In this document: positions 47,730-57,497 of the stretch, one piece after another
Layout of the letters: each line of letters starts with the position of its first letter
Position numbering within the stretch: position 1 is the first letter of the stretch
Source: Amyelois transitella
Taxonomy: Eukaryota > Arthropoda > Insecta > Lepidoptera > Pyralidae
Length of the DNA stretch: 64,000 nucleotides
Direction: 5' to 3'
Assembly: GCF_032362555.1 (NCBI RefSeq)
Contig: NC_083513.1
Coordinates: 11,904,001 to 11,968,000, forward strand
Position numbers and translations under genes: made by a program
The notes under the pieces: generated by a model
The model's input: only the letters and a program-made list of their open reading frames with translations
Databases searched by the model: none
Told to the model about the DNA's origin: nothing

Positions 47730-49712
47730 ATGTCGGGCCGAAATTCGGCCAGATGCAGCCGAGGGCGGTCGGTAACCCCCCGAGGCGCCAAGGAGGGCTC
47801 TAAGTCGGCGTACAGCAGCCTGGGAGGGTCACTGTATGCCACGGACTGCTCCGACTCGGAGGGGGAACTACTTCCTGAAGTAACGATGGTGGCAGGCTCT
47901 ACTTCTCTGAAGAGAAAGGCCGAAAATGCCGAGGTGGATATGCTTCCCGAAAAGGGTACTAAAACTGGCATATCAAAGAGAGGGCGTGCGCCTGCAAAGG
48001 CGACCAGTGCAGGACTGAGCCAGGCAAAGGCTAAACTGTCACTGATGGCGTCGGAATTTGCCGACTTCGAGGATGAGGCTGACAAAGCGGCGGGTTACTT
48101 GAGGGATACTCCCCAAGTAATCACCGATGAGGCCTCAATAGTGGACGGTCAGCTGGAGGTGGTGCGCAAGGCGGCCCGGACAGTACTAGAGGAGGCCAAG
48201 AAGTCCGGGAACCTAAAGGGGACGACCTGGGCCAAAATGAAGTCCGCCTGCGCCGAGATCCTCGAAGCGGCGGACAAAATCGCGGACCGAGGCGAGGAGT
48301 CTGAGGTCATCCGCAAAATGGCGGCGGACAACAAGAGGATGCGGGAGGAGCTAGCTCTGCTAAGGCAAGAGACCAAAGCCCTCAGAACCGCATTCTCTGA
48401 GAGGAAGGCCCCCAATACGGAACCCTTGGCCTCAACGGCTGACATTATGGCCCAGGTTGACCGCTCCATGCGGTCGTTCGGAGAGTCCCTCACTAGGGAC
48501 CTATTCCTCTCTCTGGGAGGAATGATGAACGACCGCATAAAGGAGCTCGAAAAGAGGGCTATTATTGCCCCTCAGGAGGTGCTGCGCCCACCGCTCGCGG
48601 CTGACCGCCGCAACAAGGAGGCTGAAAAGGCCAAGAGTGCCGAAAAAGCTGAGGCCCCTATACCAACGGAAAAAGTGGGGGCAACAACAGGTTCCACCCT
48701 GATGCCCCCGGCAAGACCTGGCCCGGCGCCAAAAGCGCCTAAAGCCACAGCGGCAAAGGCCCAACAAGCTCCCTCACAAAATGCTTCTGGCGCCCCACCC
48801 CAGGAGGAACCCACCCCCTCCTCCTCTTGGACGGAGGTGGTTAAAAAGGGGAAAAATAAGGGGAAGGGGAAAAAATCCTCCCCTCCTGAGGTGAATAGTG
48901 CGGCTCCTCGCCCCACGGCCCCTGCACCGGTCAAGCGGCAGTATGCCCTTCCCAAATCGACGGCTGTGGTAGTGACACTCAAGTCGGGTGCCACAGTGGA
49001 TTACAAAACGGTGATGGGAAGGGTCACCACGATAAAGCTGGCGACCGTGGGTGTGGATCACGTGGCGGTGAGGAGTACGGCGACGGGCGCCAGAATTATT
49101 GAGATTCCCGGAAATGACAGCAGCGTTGTCGCTGACAACCTTGCTGACAAAATCCGGGAACTGGTGGGGGATGTGGCCGAGGTCACGAGGCCGTACAAAA
49201 CGGCCCAAATCAAAATCTCCGGGTTTGACGAATCAGTCACCCCGGAGACCTTGCGGAATGAGGTGTCCCTGGCCGGCAAATGTCCACCGGAACACGTAAA
49301 GGTGGGGCAGATCCGTATGACACCGGACTTCACCGGGGCTGTCATCGTGACCTGCCCTGTAGCTGTGGCCAACGCCCTCGTGGCAGACGGCCGTATATTG
49401 ATCGGTTGGTCGTCTGCCAAAATCACTGGCCTGGAACCCCTGCCCATGCGCTGTTTCAGATGCATGGGTTTGGGCCATACGAGGGCGTTGTGCCCATCAC
49501 CGGTGGACAGGTCGGAACTCTGCCACAGGTGCGGGAAAACGGGGCACCTCACACAGCAATGTGTGGAGAAGGAGCCCTGGTGCGCGGTGTGCCATCACGC
49601 CAAACTCCCGGCGAAGCACACAATGGGAGGGAAGGCGTGTAACCCCCCGCGCACCAAGGGACGACTGGAGCCCACCGGGCTGAAAAGCGTAGGCAACACA
49701 ATGGAGCACTAA
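47730..49712 (+). CDS. S4 ORF1 (Gag, 660 aa)
   Basis: Shorter than S2 ORF1 because the N-terminus differs (MSGRNSARCSRGRSVTPRGA). From RAPAKATSAGLSQAKAKLS the protein is nearly the same as S2 and S5. A coiled-coil-like region at about 160-235, a Lys-rich linker, and three knuckles from about 575 (CFRCMGLGHTRALC, CHRCGKTGHLTQQC, CAVC...H...C). It ends TAATG into ORF2. Confidence 0.94.
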   Translation: MSGRNSARCSRGRSVTPRGAKEGSKSAYSSLGGSLYATDCSDSEGELLPEVTMVAGSTSLKRKAENAEVDMLPEKGTKTGISKRGRAPAKATSAGLSQAKAKLSLMASEFADFEDEADKAAGYLRDTPQVITDEASIVDGQLEVVRKAARTVLEEAKKSGNLKGTTWAKMKSACAEILEAADKIADRGEESEVIRKMAADNKRMREELALLRQETKALRTAFSERKAPNTEPLASTADIMAQVDRSMRSFGESLTRDLFLSLGGMMNDRIKELEKRAIIAPQEVLRPPLAADRRNKEAEKAKSAEKAEAPIPTEKVGATTGSTLMPPARPGPAPKAPKATAAKAQQAPSQNASGAPPQEEPTPSSSWTEVVKKGKNKGKGKKSSPPEVNSAAPRPTAPAPVKRQYALPKSTAVVVTLKSGATVDYKTVMGRVTTIKLATVGVDHVAVRSTATGARIIEIPGNDSSVVADNLADKIRELVGDVAEVTRPYKTAQIKISGFDESVTPETLRNEVSLAGKCPPEHVKVGQIRMTPDFTGAVIVTCPVAVANALVADGRILIGWSSAKITGLEPLPMRCFRCMGLGHTRALCPSPVDRSELCHRCGKTGHLTQQCVEKEPWCAVCHHAKLPAKHTMGGKACNPPRTKGRLEPTGLKSVGNTMEH

Positions 49713-52700
49713 TGCCCAGACACCAACACCAAGCACTTGAGCTGCTGCAGTGCAACGTCAACCACTCCGCCCGCGCGCAAGACCTCTTGCTGCAACACCT
49801 GGCGGAGTGGGGCATTAGTGCTGCCATTGTGAGTGAGCCGTATTTTGTTCCCCCGCTTCCTACATGGGTGGGGGACACGGAGGGAGAGGTCGGTATGACC
49901 ATCCCCCGGATGGGAGACCGGCCTCCTCTGGTAAAACAGAGCGCAGGCCGGGGCTACGTCGCGGCTAGATGGGGCGACATAATTCTTGTCGCCGTGTACT
50001 TCGCCCCATCTAGACCGCGGCGGGAATTCGAGTGTCTCCTTTTAGAGGTGGGGCGGATCGTTGCGGGAGCGGCGCCCACGCCTGTGGTGGTGGCGGGGGA
50101 CTTCAATGCCAAGTCTCCGGTATGGGGTTCCCCTGTCACTGACCTGCGCGGCAGGATCCTCTCTGACTGGGTGGTGGCATCGGGGCTGTGCGTCCTAAAC
50201 CAGGGCACTGCTGACACTTGTGTACGGTGGAATGGGGGCTCTATAGTGGACGTTTCGTTCGCTACCCCTTCCGCCGCTGCACGTGTCACAGGTTGGCGTG
50301 TCCTGGGGGATGTGGAGACCCTCTCCGACCATTTATATGTTCGGATGTCGGTCTCCAGACCGGCTTCGGTGCGGCCGCCCAGTCAAGGTCGCAATCTCCC
50401 AAGGGACCGGTTCCGCAAGTGGAGCCTGGCCAGCCTCGACGCTGACTCAGCTGAAGAGGCGGCCATGATAGAACGTTGGCGAACACCATCGCCAGACCGG
50501 TCCCTGGACGTGGAGGAGAGGGCCTGCCGCTTTCGGGCGTCGCTTGTCGCAGTCTGCGACGCCTCCATGAGGAGATCGGGTCCGCCGCCTAATAAAAAAC
50601 GGGTACACTGGTGGTCGGAGGAGATCGCCGTACTCCGACGCACCAGCAATAGTGCCCGCCGGGCATACACCCGGTGTAGGCGGCGACGGACGACCGTGGA
50701 GGGTGAGGAGGAGCTCCTGCGCACGGCACTCAGAGAGGCTAAGGAGGCCCTGTCCAAGGCGATTGCCAAGGCCAAGGACGAATCCTACAAAGAGTTCTTG
50801 GCCGCCTTGGACCGGGACCCTTGGGGGCGGCCGTATAAACTTGTACGGAACAAGATGCAGTGTGCCGCCCCGATGGCCTCTCTCGAACCGGAGCTCCTCC
50901 GAAACGTGGTGGAGGGACTCTTCCCCGAGGTCCCTGAGTTTGCCCCTCCGAGAATGGCTGCCCCGGAGCGGGAGTCCTCCGATATGACGGAAGTGCCGCC
51001 GGTCACTGACGCTGAGATGGAGCGAGTCATAGACCGACTCCATCGAAGCAAAAAGGCGCCGGGTCCTGATGGGGTCCCGGGCCGAGTCATACCGGTGGCG
51101 CTCATACACCTTGGGGATCGCCTGAGGGACTTATTTGAAGATTGCCTCCAAACAGGGCGGTTCCCAGGGGTATGGAAGGAAGGCCGGCTCTGCCTTCTGA
51201 GGAAAGAGGGTCGGCCAGAGGACTCCCCCAGCGGATGGAGGCCCCTTGTAATGCTGGATGAATCCGGAAAGATGCTCGAACGAGTAATAGCGTCCCGGAT
51301 CATCCAGCATCTTGAAAACAGGGGGCCGGACATCTCGGACCGCCAGTTCGGGTTTCGGACTGGGCGGTCTACCATCGACGCGATCGGGGCATTGAGGGAT
51401 TTCTCGGAGAGGGCAACTGAGAGGGGGGGTGGGGCCGTGGCTGTGTCCCTTGACATCGCCAACGCCTTCGGCTCCATCCCCTTTGAGGTGATAAAGGAGG
51501 CACTTCGGTTCCACGGGGTGCCCCTTTATCTACGGAGGATCGTGGAGCACTACCTTACGGCGAGGGTAGTGCTCTACAAGAACAAAGATGGCAGGATAAC
51601 GTCGAGGGCAATGGTCTGCGGTGTTCCCCAGGGGTCGGTGCTTGGACCCCTGCTGTGGAACATCGGCTATGACTGGGCCATCCGCGGGGTCCTTTTGCCC
51701 CGGATGGCGGTCATCTGCTACGCGGATGACACGTTGGTCGCTGTCTGGGGCGAAGAATTGGAGGGGACCCTACGCAGAGCGGCGGTCGCGGCAGACCTGA
51801 TGGTTTACCGCATCAGGCTGCTGGGACTGAGGGTGGCCCTCAACAAAACTGAGGCCATTGCCTTCGGCGGAAGAGGCTGGAGGCCTCCGGCTGGCGCGTC
51901 CTTATTGGTGAATGGAGAAAGAGTCCGGATGATGCCGAATATCAAATATCTCGGCATCATACTGGACTCACGGTGGGACTTCGGGGAGCACTTTAGACGA
52001 ATGGCTCCCCGAATAGTTGGTGCAGCGTCAGCACTCAGCCGACTGCTGCCCAACGTAGGAGGGCCCGGTGCCCCGTGCCGTCGCCTGTATGCGAATGTCA
52101 CTCGCAGCATGGCACTGTACGGGGCACCGATATGGGCGGACAGGCTCTCCGCTGCCAACAAGGCCCTGCTTCGGCGACCACAAAGAGTGGTAGCCATCCG
52201 AATATGCAGGGCCTACATAACGGTGGCGTGGGCGGCAGCCTGCGCCTTGGCTGGCACCCCACCGTGGGAACTGGACGCGCTGGCCCAAATGGAGGCCTAT
52301 AAGGAGAGGGCAAGGTGGCGAGCCTTGCCTGCCGCCGCGCGAGAAGCGGACGGCAGAGGTAGGGAGACGCGGGACCTGGTCGTGGCTAGATTGCGGGAGC
52401 GATGGAGGAGTGACCTCGAAAACTCCGAATTCGGAGTTCGCACCATCGGGGCACTCCTTCCATCGCTGGACAAATGGCTGGATCGACGCCACGGCCAGGT
52501 GTCGTACAGGTTGGCACAGGTAATGACCGGGCATGGCTGCTTCGGTCATTACCTGTACCGTATTGGGAAAGAGGGCAGCGAGGTCTGCCATGAGTGTGGA
52601 GAGCCGGACGACACGGCCCAACACACTCTGGCGGACTGCTCAAGGTGGTCGGCGCAGCGGCAAGAGCTGGCGGAAATTTTGGGGGATGGCGACCTCTCGC

Positions 52701-52894
52701 TGCATAACGTCGTTGACAGGATGTTATGCAGCGAGAGGAACTGGGTGGCGGTTGCTTCCTTCTGTGAGACCGTCATCTCGCAGAAGGAGGCTGCTGAGAG
52801 GGCGCGGGAGGAAGACCCAAACGCGCCCTCACATAGACGTGGACGGGGTGGTAGAAGGCGAGCGCGTTACCGCGCTCGCCTACTCCCCCAATAG
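49712..52894 (+). CDS. S4 ORF2: endonuclease and reverse transcriptase (1060 aa)
   Basis: Intact, same domains as S2 ORF2: SEPYFVPP, AGDFNAKSPVWGS, SDHLY; SLDIANAFGSIPF, YADDT (about 670); CHECGEPDDTAQH...C. It shares with S3 the variant QMEAYKERARWRALPAAARE, while S2 and S5 share HMEAYKERARWRALPAAERE, so S3/S4 and S2/S5 form two subgroups at the 3' end. Confidence 0.95.
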   Translation: MPRHQHQALELLQCNVNHSARAQDLLLQHLAEWGISAAIVSEPYFVPPLPTWVGDTEGEVGMTIPRMGDRPPLVKQSAGRGYVAARWGDIILVAVYFAPSRPRREFECLLLEVGRIVAGAAPTPVVVAGDFNAKSPVWGSPVTDLRGRILSDWVVASGLCVLNQGTADTCVRWNGGSIVDVSFATPSAAARVTGWRVLGDVETLSDHLYVRMSVSRPASVRPPSQGRNLPRDRFRKWSLASLDADSAEEAAMIERWRTPSPDRSLDVEERACRFRASLVAVCDASMRRSGPPPNKKRVHWWSEEIAVLRRTSNSARRAYTRCRRRRTTVEGEEELLRTALREAKEALSKAIAKAKDESYKEFLAALDRDPWGRPYKLVRNKMQCAAPMASLEPELLRNVVEGLFPEVPEFAPPRMAAPERESSDMTEVPPVTDAEMERVIDRLHRSKKAPGPDGVPGRVIPVALIHLGDRLRDLFEDCLQTGRFPGVWKEGRLCLLRKEGRPEDSPSGWRPLVMLDESGKMLERVIASRIIQHLENRGPDISDRQFGFRTGRSTIDAIGALRDFSERATERGGGAVAVSLDIANAFGSIPFEVIKEALRFHGVPLYLRRIVEHYLTARVVLYKNKDGRITSRAMVCGVPQGSVLGPLLWNIGYDWAIRGVLLPRMAVICYADDTLVAVWGEELEGTLRRAAVAADLMVYRIRLLGLRVALNKTEAIAFGGRGWRPPAGASLLVNGERVRMMPNIKYLGIILDSRWDFGEHFRRMAPRIVGAASALSRLLPNVGGPGAPCRRLYANVTRSMALYGAPIWADRLSAANKALLRRPQRVVAIRICRAYITVAWAAACALAGTPPWELDALAQMEAYKERARWRALPAAAREADGRGRETRDLVVARLRERWRSDLENSEFGVRTIGALLPSLDKWLDRRHGQVSYRLAQVMTGHGCFGHYLYRIGKEGSEVCHECGEPDDTAQHTLADCSRWSAQRQELAEILGDGDLSLHNVVDRMLCSERNWVAVASFCETVISQKEAAERAREEDPNAPSHRRGRGGRRRARYRARLLPQ

Positions 52895-52916
52895 GACGCC
52901 TAGTCCTGGAAAGAAT

Positions 52917-53122
52917 GGGCGACTAGCAACTTACTAGTCGCCCAATAAAGCAAGATCCTCGGTAAAGCCGCACCGAGGAGCCAGAGGGCATCATGGTAGA
53001 ATGCATAGCCGATCCCATGATGCCTTCGAAATGGCAGGAAGGAAGCGCCGGAGGGGTTTTAGTGCGGTAGTCTGGCACACTCGGTGCCAGGAGTCCCACA
53101 CTCTCCCGGGTGAAGACCCGGG
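52917..53122 (+). other. S4 3' UTR: five consecutive perfect stem-loops
   Basis: Stems: 52917-52926/52934-52943 (10 bp), 52957-52963/52972-52978 (7 bp), 52987-52996/53015-53024 (10 bp), 53072-53078/53084-53090 (7 bp), 53105-53110/53117-53122 (6 bp). The same array is in S2, S3 and S5; in S5 the second stem has a wobble. It is probably the template signal read by the element's RT. Confidence 0.8.
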
Positions 53123-53154
53123 GGGTCGTCCGTAAATGGATTTCCCCTTCGTAA

Positions 53155-53186
<32 letters not shown>

Positions 53187-53188
<2 letters not shown>

Positions 53189-53210
53189 TTAGGTTAGGTT
53201 AGGTTAGGTT

Positions 53211-53213
<3 letters not shown>
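53187..53213 (+). repeat. Telomeric stub between two facing 3' ends
   Basis: 27 bp flanked by A31 (S4 tail) and T34 (A2 tail). Confidence 0.96.
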
Positions 53214-53249
<36 letters not shown>

Positions 53250-53997
53250 TTTTCCCCTGAGTGTTACTCCACACCCAGGGGGAGTTTATTGCAATATCTC
53301 TTTGTTGTATGACAAAGACATTTTCAGACATGATTATATACATTCTGTATGATAAAAACTATGACTTAACCTATTACCTCACCTAGTCTGCTTTATATTT
53401 ATACAATTGATGGGTTCTAAGTCTTATACATAACATAACGTAGTTTTATATACTATTTATTTCTAACATTTGGTTACCAGACAATTTATTTCTATCTTTG
53501 GTCATTTTTGTAATTAACTAACTCACTAAATTTTATGTCGCGTCTTTGCTCTTTTCTTAATATATTTAGATACTGCTTAAAATTTTATAAATCACATATT
53601 GATATTCCTTTATAATTTTTCTTCATTTGTTTATTTTGCATGATTTGCTAATTTTAAGTGTACAATTTAATACCTGCTAGATACCTTGTTAAAGGTATTT
53701 CTTTTATTTATGTACCGTCATTTTATTAAAATCATATTGTTGTCAAGACTTAATTATCTTTGCATTTTAGTACGTTGTTGATGGTATTTCTTTTATTTAA
53801 ATACCGTCATTTTGTTAAAATCCAATTTATGTCAATACTTATTACTATTTTGTATATTACCTTACTTCTAAATAAAACGAATACGAGTCAATTTTTAAAA
53901 TGTATACCTATTTCTACTTAACCACTATAACAGCCTCGTAAAGTCCTTATATTATGTAAACGGATAAAATTATTGCATAAAATTGCACTTCGAGTGT

Positions 53998-54036
53998 CTT
54001 TGCGTCAGCGAATAATGATTATTTGCTGATGCAGAG
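53998..54036 (-). other. A2 internal 3' UTR palindrome, 19-nt arms
   Basis: Arms 53998-54016 and 54018-54036 with 16 Watson-Crick pairs of 19; the three exceptions read G-U on the + strand and A-C on the sense strand. Same place as the A1 palindrome, with a different core sequence. Confidence 0.75.
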
Positions 54037-54185
54037 ACCTATGCACCATTGTTTGCGTAGGGTCACGTCCCACGGCCTACGCGCTCATGTCGCAGCATGC
54101 CCATCTTAATTGCTCTATTAATTTGCACATTATTAATCTAGCAATTGGTGTGCCGCGGCACGCCCGGCAAACCTGAGACCCTGAC

Positions 54186-55583
54186 TCACGCGTATGCAAT
54201 TCTGGACCTGGCGAGAGCCTCCCACCTTTGCCTGACCTGACAGGCGGAGCTGAAGGCGTTGTGATTGTCACTTACCGCTCTTCGGTCTGCCCGGCAGTTC
54301 AGGCACGATGGGACGGCTCCCGCCATCCAGCCTTGACACTCCGACCTCCGATGCTCCCCGCCGCAGTGACTGCACCTCTCGGTTGTCTCCCTGCAATGCC
54401 TCCTGCCGTGGCCGTAGCCCAGGCACATCGAGCACTGGACCAGCGGAGAATAGTCCTCCGCCTGGACCCGCTGCATGTCGATGCGCGCTGAGCCGGCCAC
54501 GACCAAGGTCTTCCACATTTTGGGAGGCACGCTCAGGACAATGTGCTCCAACAGCGGGTTTCGAGCCTTCTTCCTGAACTTAAATTCGATGGCCATGTCT
54601 TCCTCCTTAAGGTTCTCAAATATCTTGCTATTTTGTTGCACTAATTTATCGATTATTTCCTCGTTTTTGTTTTTCATGATAACATTTTTCAAGACAATAA
54701 GGGGGTTCTTGTTATGCACGTCTCTTGCCTGCAACTTCTCTAGGCCATTTATCCTGTTCTTGAGCTTCTCCCTTCCTTCCTTTGTCCTACAGCTTATAAT
54801 GAGCTTCCTGTCCCTTGTTTTCCGTATCTTCTCTATCCTAACCCAGTCCCCGCCCTCTCCCGCCACTTCTCTAATTTGGTCCAGCACCTCGTCACCTGTT
54901 TCCACTCCTGCCTTGTCGTTGACAATAACGGAGTGGTAGGTGACGGATGGTTCCTTCACATTGGCGACGACCTGCGAATACGTTCGGGGCTGCGTACCTG
55001 TGTCTGCTCCTGACTCGGTCCGACTGTTGAAAGCCTCCTTGAGATCCCGTAAGGTCTTTGAGTTCTCTTCCATCCGGTCGGTCAACATCTTCAGATGGTT
55101 CTTGATGTCCCCGATTTTCACTTCTTCCTCAGGAGCAGGGGAAGTCTGCGTTCTCACGCATGGATTTTGACCTGGTGTGAAGTTTTTCAATTCCTGATAA
55201 ATGGCCAGATCACACACCAGGTCGTCCACCACTTTTAACTTTTGGATAACTGAGTCTTTGGTCGTTCGCTTTAATCGAAGCGCCGTTTCGACCTCGTTAA
55301 TGGCAGCTTCCAGGAGGCTTCTGATGTTGCCGCCCAACTTATCCCGATCGTCATCTGTCAAAATCTTCCTCCTGTTTTCCTCTCTTAGGAGCGGGGTTTT
55401 TGGGAAATGTTGTATAAATTTACTCCTGGTTATGGGAGTAGCCCATTCCGCTGCAGGTACACTGGGAGGGGAGTCTGTGAGGGAGGAGTCACTCGGCAGT
55501 TGAGTGGGAGAAAGAATGTTGTCATCGTGGTAGGAAAGTGTCTTTTTAAAAGACACGGTCTTTGGTATTGGGTTAAGAGTCAT
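54186..55583 (-). CDS. A2 Gag (ORF1, 465 aa)
   Basis: Intact ORF with native end ARSRIAYA. N-terminal PKTVSFKKT, also seen in A1 (PKSVSFKDT); a helical region at about 60-190; a TRAS core (VRIEKIRKTRDRKLIISC, NPLIVLKNV); knuckles from about 382 (CSMCLGYGHGRRHC, CSHCGGEHRRSEC, CLNC...H...C). It differs from A1 Gag at many positions, particularly in the N-terminal half, yet neither has a frameshift or premature stop, which suggests selection on the protein. No second ORF. Confidence 0.93.
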   Translation of the reverse strand: MTLNPIPKTVSFKKTLSYHDDNILSPTQLPSDSSLTDSPPSVPAAEWATPITRSKFIQHFPKTPLLREENRRKILTDDDRDKLGGNIRSLLEAAINEVETALRLKRTTKDSVIQKLKVVDDLVCDLAIYQELKNFTPGQNPCVRTQTSPAPEEEVKIGDIKNHLKMLTDRMEENSKTLRDLKEAFNSRTESGADTGTQPRTYSQVVANVKEPSVTYHSVIVNDKAGVETGDEVLDQIREVAGEGGDWVRIEKIRKTRDRKLIISCRTKEGREKLKNRINGLEKLQARDVHNKNPLIVLKNVIMKNKNEEIIDKLVQQNSKIFENLKEEDMAIEFKFRKKARNPLLEHIVLSVPPKMWKTLVVAGSARIDMQRVQAEDYSPLVQCSMCLGYGHGRRHCRETTERCSHCGGEHRRSECQGWMAGAVPSCLNCRADRRAVSDNHNAFSSACQVRQRWEALARSRIAYA

Positions 55584-55934
55584 GATTTTTTAAAAAGTAA
55601 ATTTGTATAAGTTGTAAAAGAGATTATGTATATCATAAAAATATGATAAAAGAAAAAACTAAGGTCACGATTTTAAAATAATAAAAAGAAAATTATTTAC
55701 AGTTTCTTATTCTAGGATTGCACGTGTTCTTATGCCTTTACGCAAGGCCTGCAGATCTGGATCTAGATAAATCCAGGAAAATCTTCACAATCCTGTCCAG
55801 CTTGGAGTAGTCCTTGGAAACCAGGTATTTATACCGTGACACTGAGCACTTATGATCACTAATTTTCAACTTAATTTACACAATTTTTTATTTTTCGCAA
55901 TTTTTCACTATTTTTATTCACGGAGCGCGTCGGA

Positions 55935-55968
55935 GCACGTCTGCACTCCACGACGGCTCGAAGCAGAC
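55935..55968 (-). promoter_or_regulatory. A2 5'-terminal module
   Basis: Nearly identical to the A1 5' end: GTCTGC...GCAGACGTG. It carries the same DPE-like AGACGT. It starts one base later than A1, so the initiator A is missing at the junction. Confidence 0.5.
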
Positions 55969-56067
55969 GGTTAGGTTAGGTTAGGTTAGGTTAGGTTAGG
56001 TTAGGTTAGGTTAGGTTAGGTTAGGTTAGGTTAGGTTAGGTTAGGTTAGGTTAGGTTAGGTTAGGTT
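55969..56067 (+). repeat. Telomeric (TTAGG)n stub, about 20 units
   Basis: Between the A2 5' end and the truncated S1 copy. Confidence 0.97.
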
Positions 56068-57438
56068 CTTCCATGGCCCTCGGAGGAAGCCGCCTGCAGA
56101 CGCCAGTCTGACGGTTGGAGGTGTTTCAATTGCCATCAAGCAATCGATGCGCTACCTGGGCATCGTTCTTGATGGCAGATGGAACTTCGGCGCCCACTTC
56201 GCGGAATTAGCGCCGCGCGTGACGACGGCGGCCGGAGCGCTGACTCGGCTCATGCCGAATCTGGGAGGTCCAGAAGCGTCCTGCAGGCGCTTGTACATGG
56301 GGGTCGTGCGATCAATAGCCCTTTACGGGGCCCCCGTATGGGCGGATGCGCTCTCTCGCCAAAACCTCGCCTCCCTGCGGAGGCCACAGAGGCTGATGGC
56401 GACGAGAGCCGCAAGGGGATATCGCACGATCTCCTTTGAGGCAGCGTCTGTGCTGGCCGGTTCCATTCCCTGGGACCTAGAGGCGAAAACCCTCGCGTCG
56501 CTGTTCTTCTGGCGCGAGGAGGCCGTGGCCCAGGGTCACCGGTTAGCACCGAGGGAGATCGCAGGACGCCGCAATGAGCTGTGTCAGCGCTCCATTGAAG
56601 AGTGGTCCCAAAGGCTGGAGCAGCCGACTGCTGGGCGTAGAACCGTCGAGGCGGTCCGTCCGGTGTTGGGACAGTGGTTGGCGAGGCAGCACGGTAGCCT
56701 GACTTACCGTCTGACCCAGATGCTCTCCGGACATGGTTGTTTCGGAGGGTATCTGTGTCTGATCGGTCGGGAGCCGTCTGCTGTCTGCCACCACTGTGAC
56801 GGATGTGCTGACGAGGACGCCCAGCACACCTTGGAGGTTTGCCCAGCCTGGGACCAAGACCGTGCGGAGCTTCGCGCGGTCGTGGGGGACGACCTTTCTC
56901 TGCCGGCTGTCGTGAGACAGATGGTCGACAGCGAGAGGTCGTGGACAGCAGTGCAGACCTTTGCGGAGAGCGTCATGCTCCGCAAAGAGGCGGCGGAAAG
57001 GGTGAGAGAGGACACGTCCGACCTCCCCATACGCCGCCGGCGCACTGGGCGCAGGAGGCGGGCATACGCCCTGCACCTGCTGCCCCCACAATAAGGGCCG
57101 GTCGGGCGGCGGAAACGGGATTCCGCTGCCTGGCGAAACGGCCCTGGGTCGAAGGCGCGCTTGTGCCAGGCGCGCCCTCCTCTAGCGGGTAGAATTGAAG
57201 GCCGACGGGTCACCCCGCTGGCCGCTCAGTGGAGAGCGGCCGAGCCGAGGCCGCCGTGGAAGCGGCCGCCGCGTCAGGAGTATGAGCGAGGGCAGCTCAC
57301 ACTCCTGGCAACGAAGCGGTAGGCGATGGCACCGTGTGGTTTTAGTGGGTTCAAGCCCCACATAACCCGACCGACTTCCCGTAGCCGGCCGGGTAGACGA
57401 AGGTCTTTCCACACGTTAAAAAAAAAAAAAAAAAAAAA
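56068..57438 (+). mobile_element. S1': 5'-truncated copy of S1
   Basis: Starts at the equivalent of S1 position about 36569 and runs to the poly(A) (57418-57438). Only a few differences from S1. It shows that the S1 family has moved recently at this end. Confidence 0.95.
56147..57094 (+). pseudogene. S1' C-terminal 315 residues of ORF2
   Basis: Internal ATG; the open frame continues back to 56068. It holds only the thumb/C-terminal part and the Cys-His motif CHHCDGCADEDAQH...C. The RT active site is missing, so it is non-functional alone. The 3' UTR that follows (57095-57417) is S1-like. Confidence 0.92.
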
Positions 57439-57497
57439 GGTTAGGTTAGGTTAGGTTAGGTTAGGTTAGGTTAGGTTAGGTTAGGTTAGGTTAGGTT
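57439..57497 (+). repeat. Telomeric (TTAGG)n stub
   Basis: About 12 units between the S1' tail and S5. Confidence 0.96.

Larger units (their letters stand above)
47051..53186 (+). mobile_element. S4: full-length SART-type element
   Basis: 6.1 kb, 5' junction TTAGGTT/GGTCGGACTT, poly(A) 53156-53186. The 5' UTR (47051-47729) is unrelated to that of S1/S2: pyrimidine-rich, with a (CTTTT)n stretch near 47215 and three copies of GTTCMMAAGTTAY. Both ORFs are intact and overlap by TAATG. S5 is a sister copy. Confidence 0.95.
53214..55968 (-). mobile_element. A2: TRAS-like Gag-only telomeric retrotransposon, uninterrupted
   Basis: 2755 bp, minus strand, poly(A) as poly(T) 53214-53247, telomeric repeats on both sides. 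5' UTR 55584-55968, one Gag ORF, 3' non-coding part 53248-54185. No RT or endonuclease in any frame. It shares with A1 the 48-base 5' end, the TTTGTATAAGTTGTAAA leader motif, Gag, the internal palindrome, the AATAAA and the terminal hairpin. This copy shows that the Gag-only plan exists without any disrupting insertion. Confidence 0.93.

Noticed and set aside
53105-53122. CCCGGG hairpin followed by A-run as an intrinsic terminator
   Set aside because: Bacterial-type termination does not apply; the A-run is a retrotransposon tail in a eukaryotic genome.
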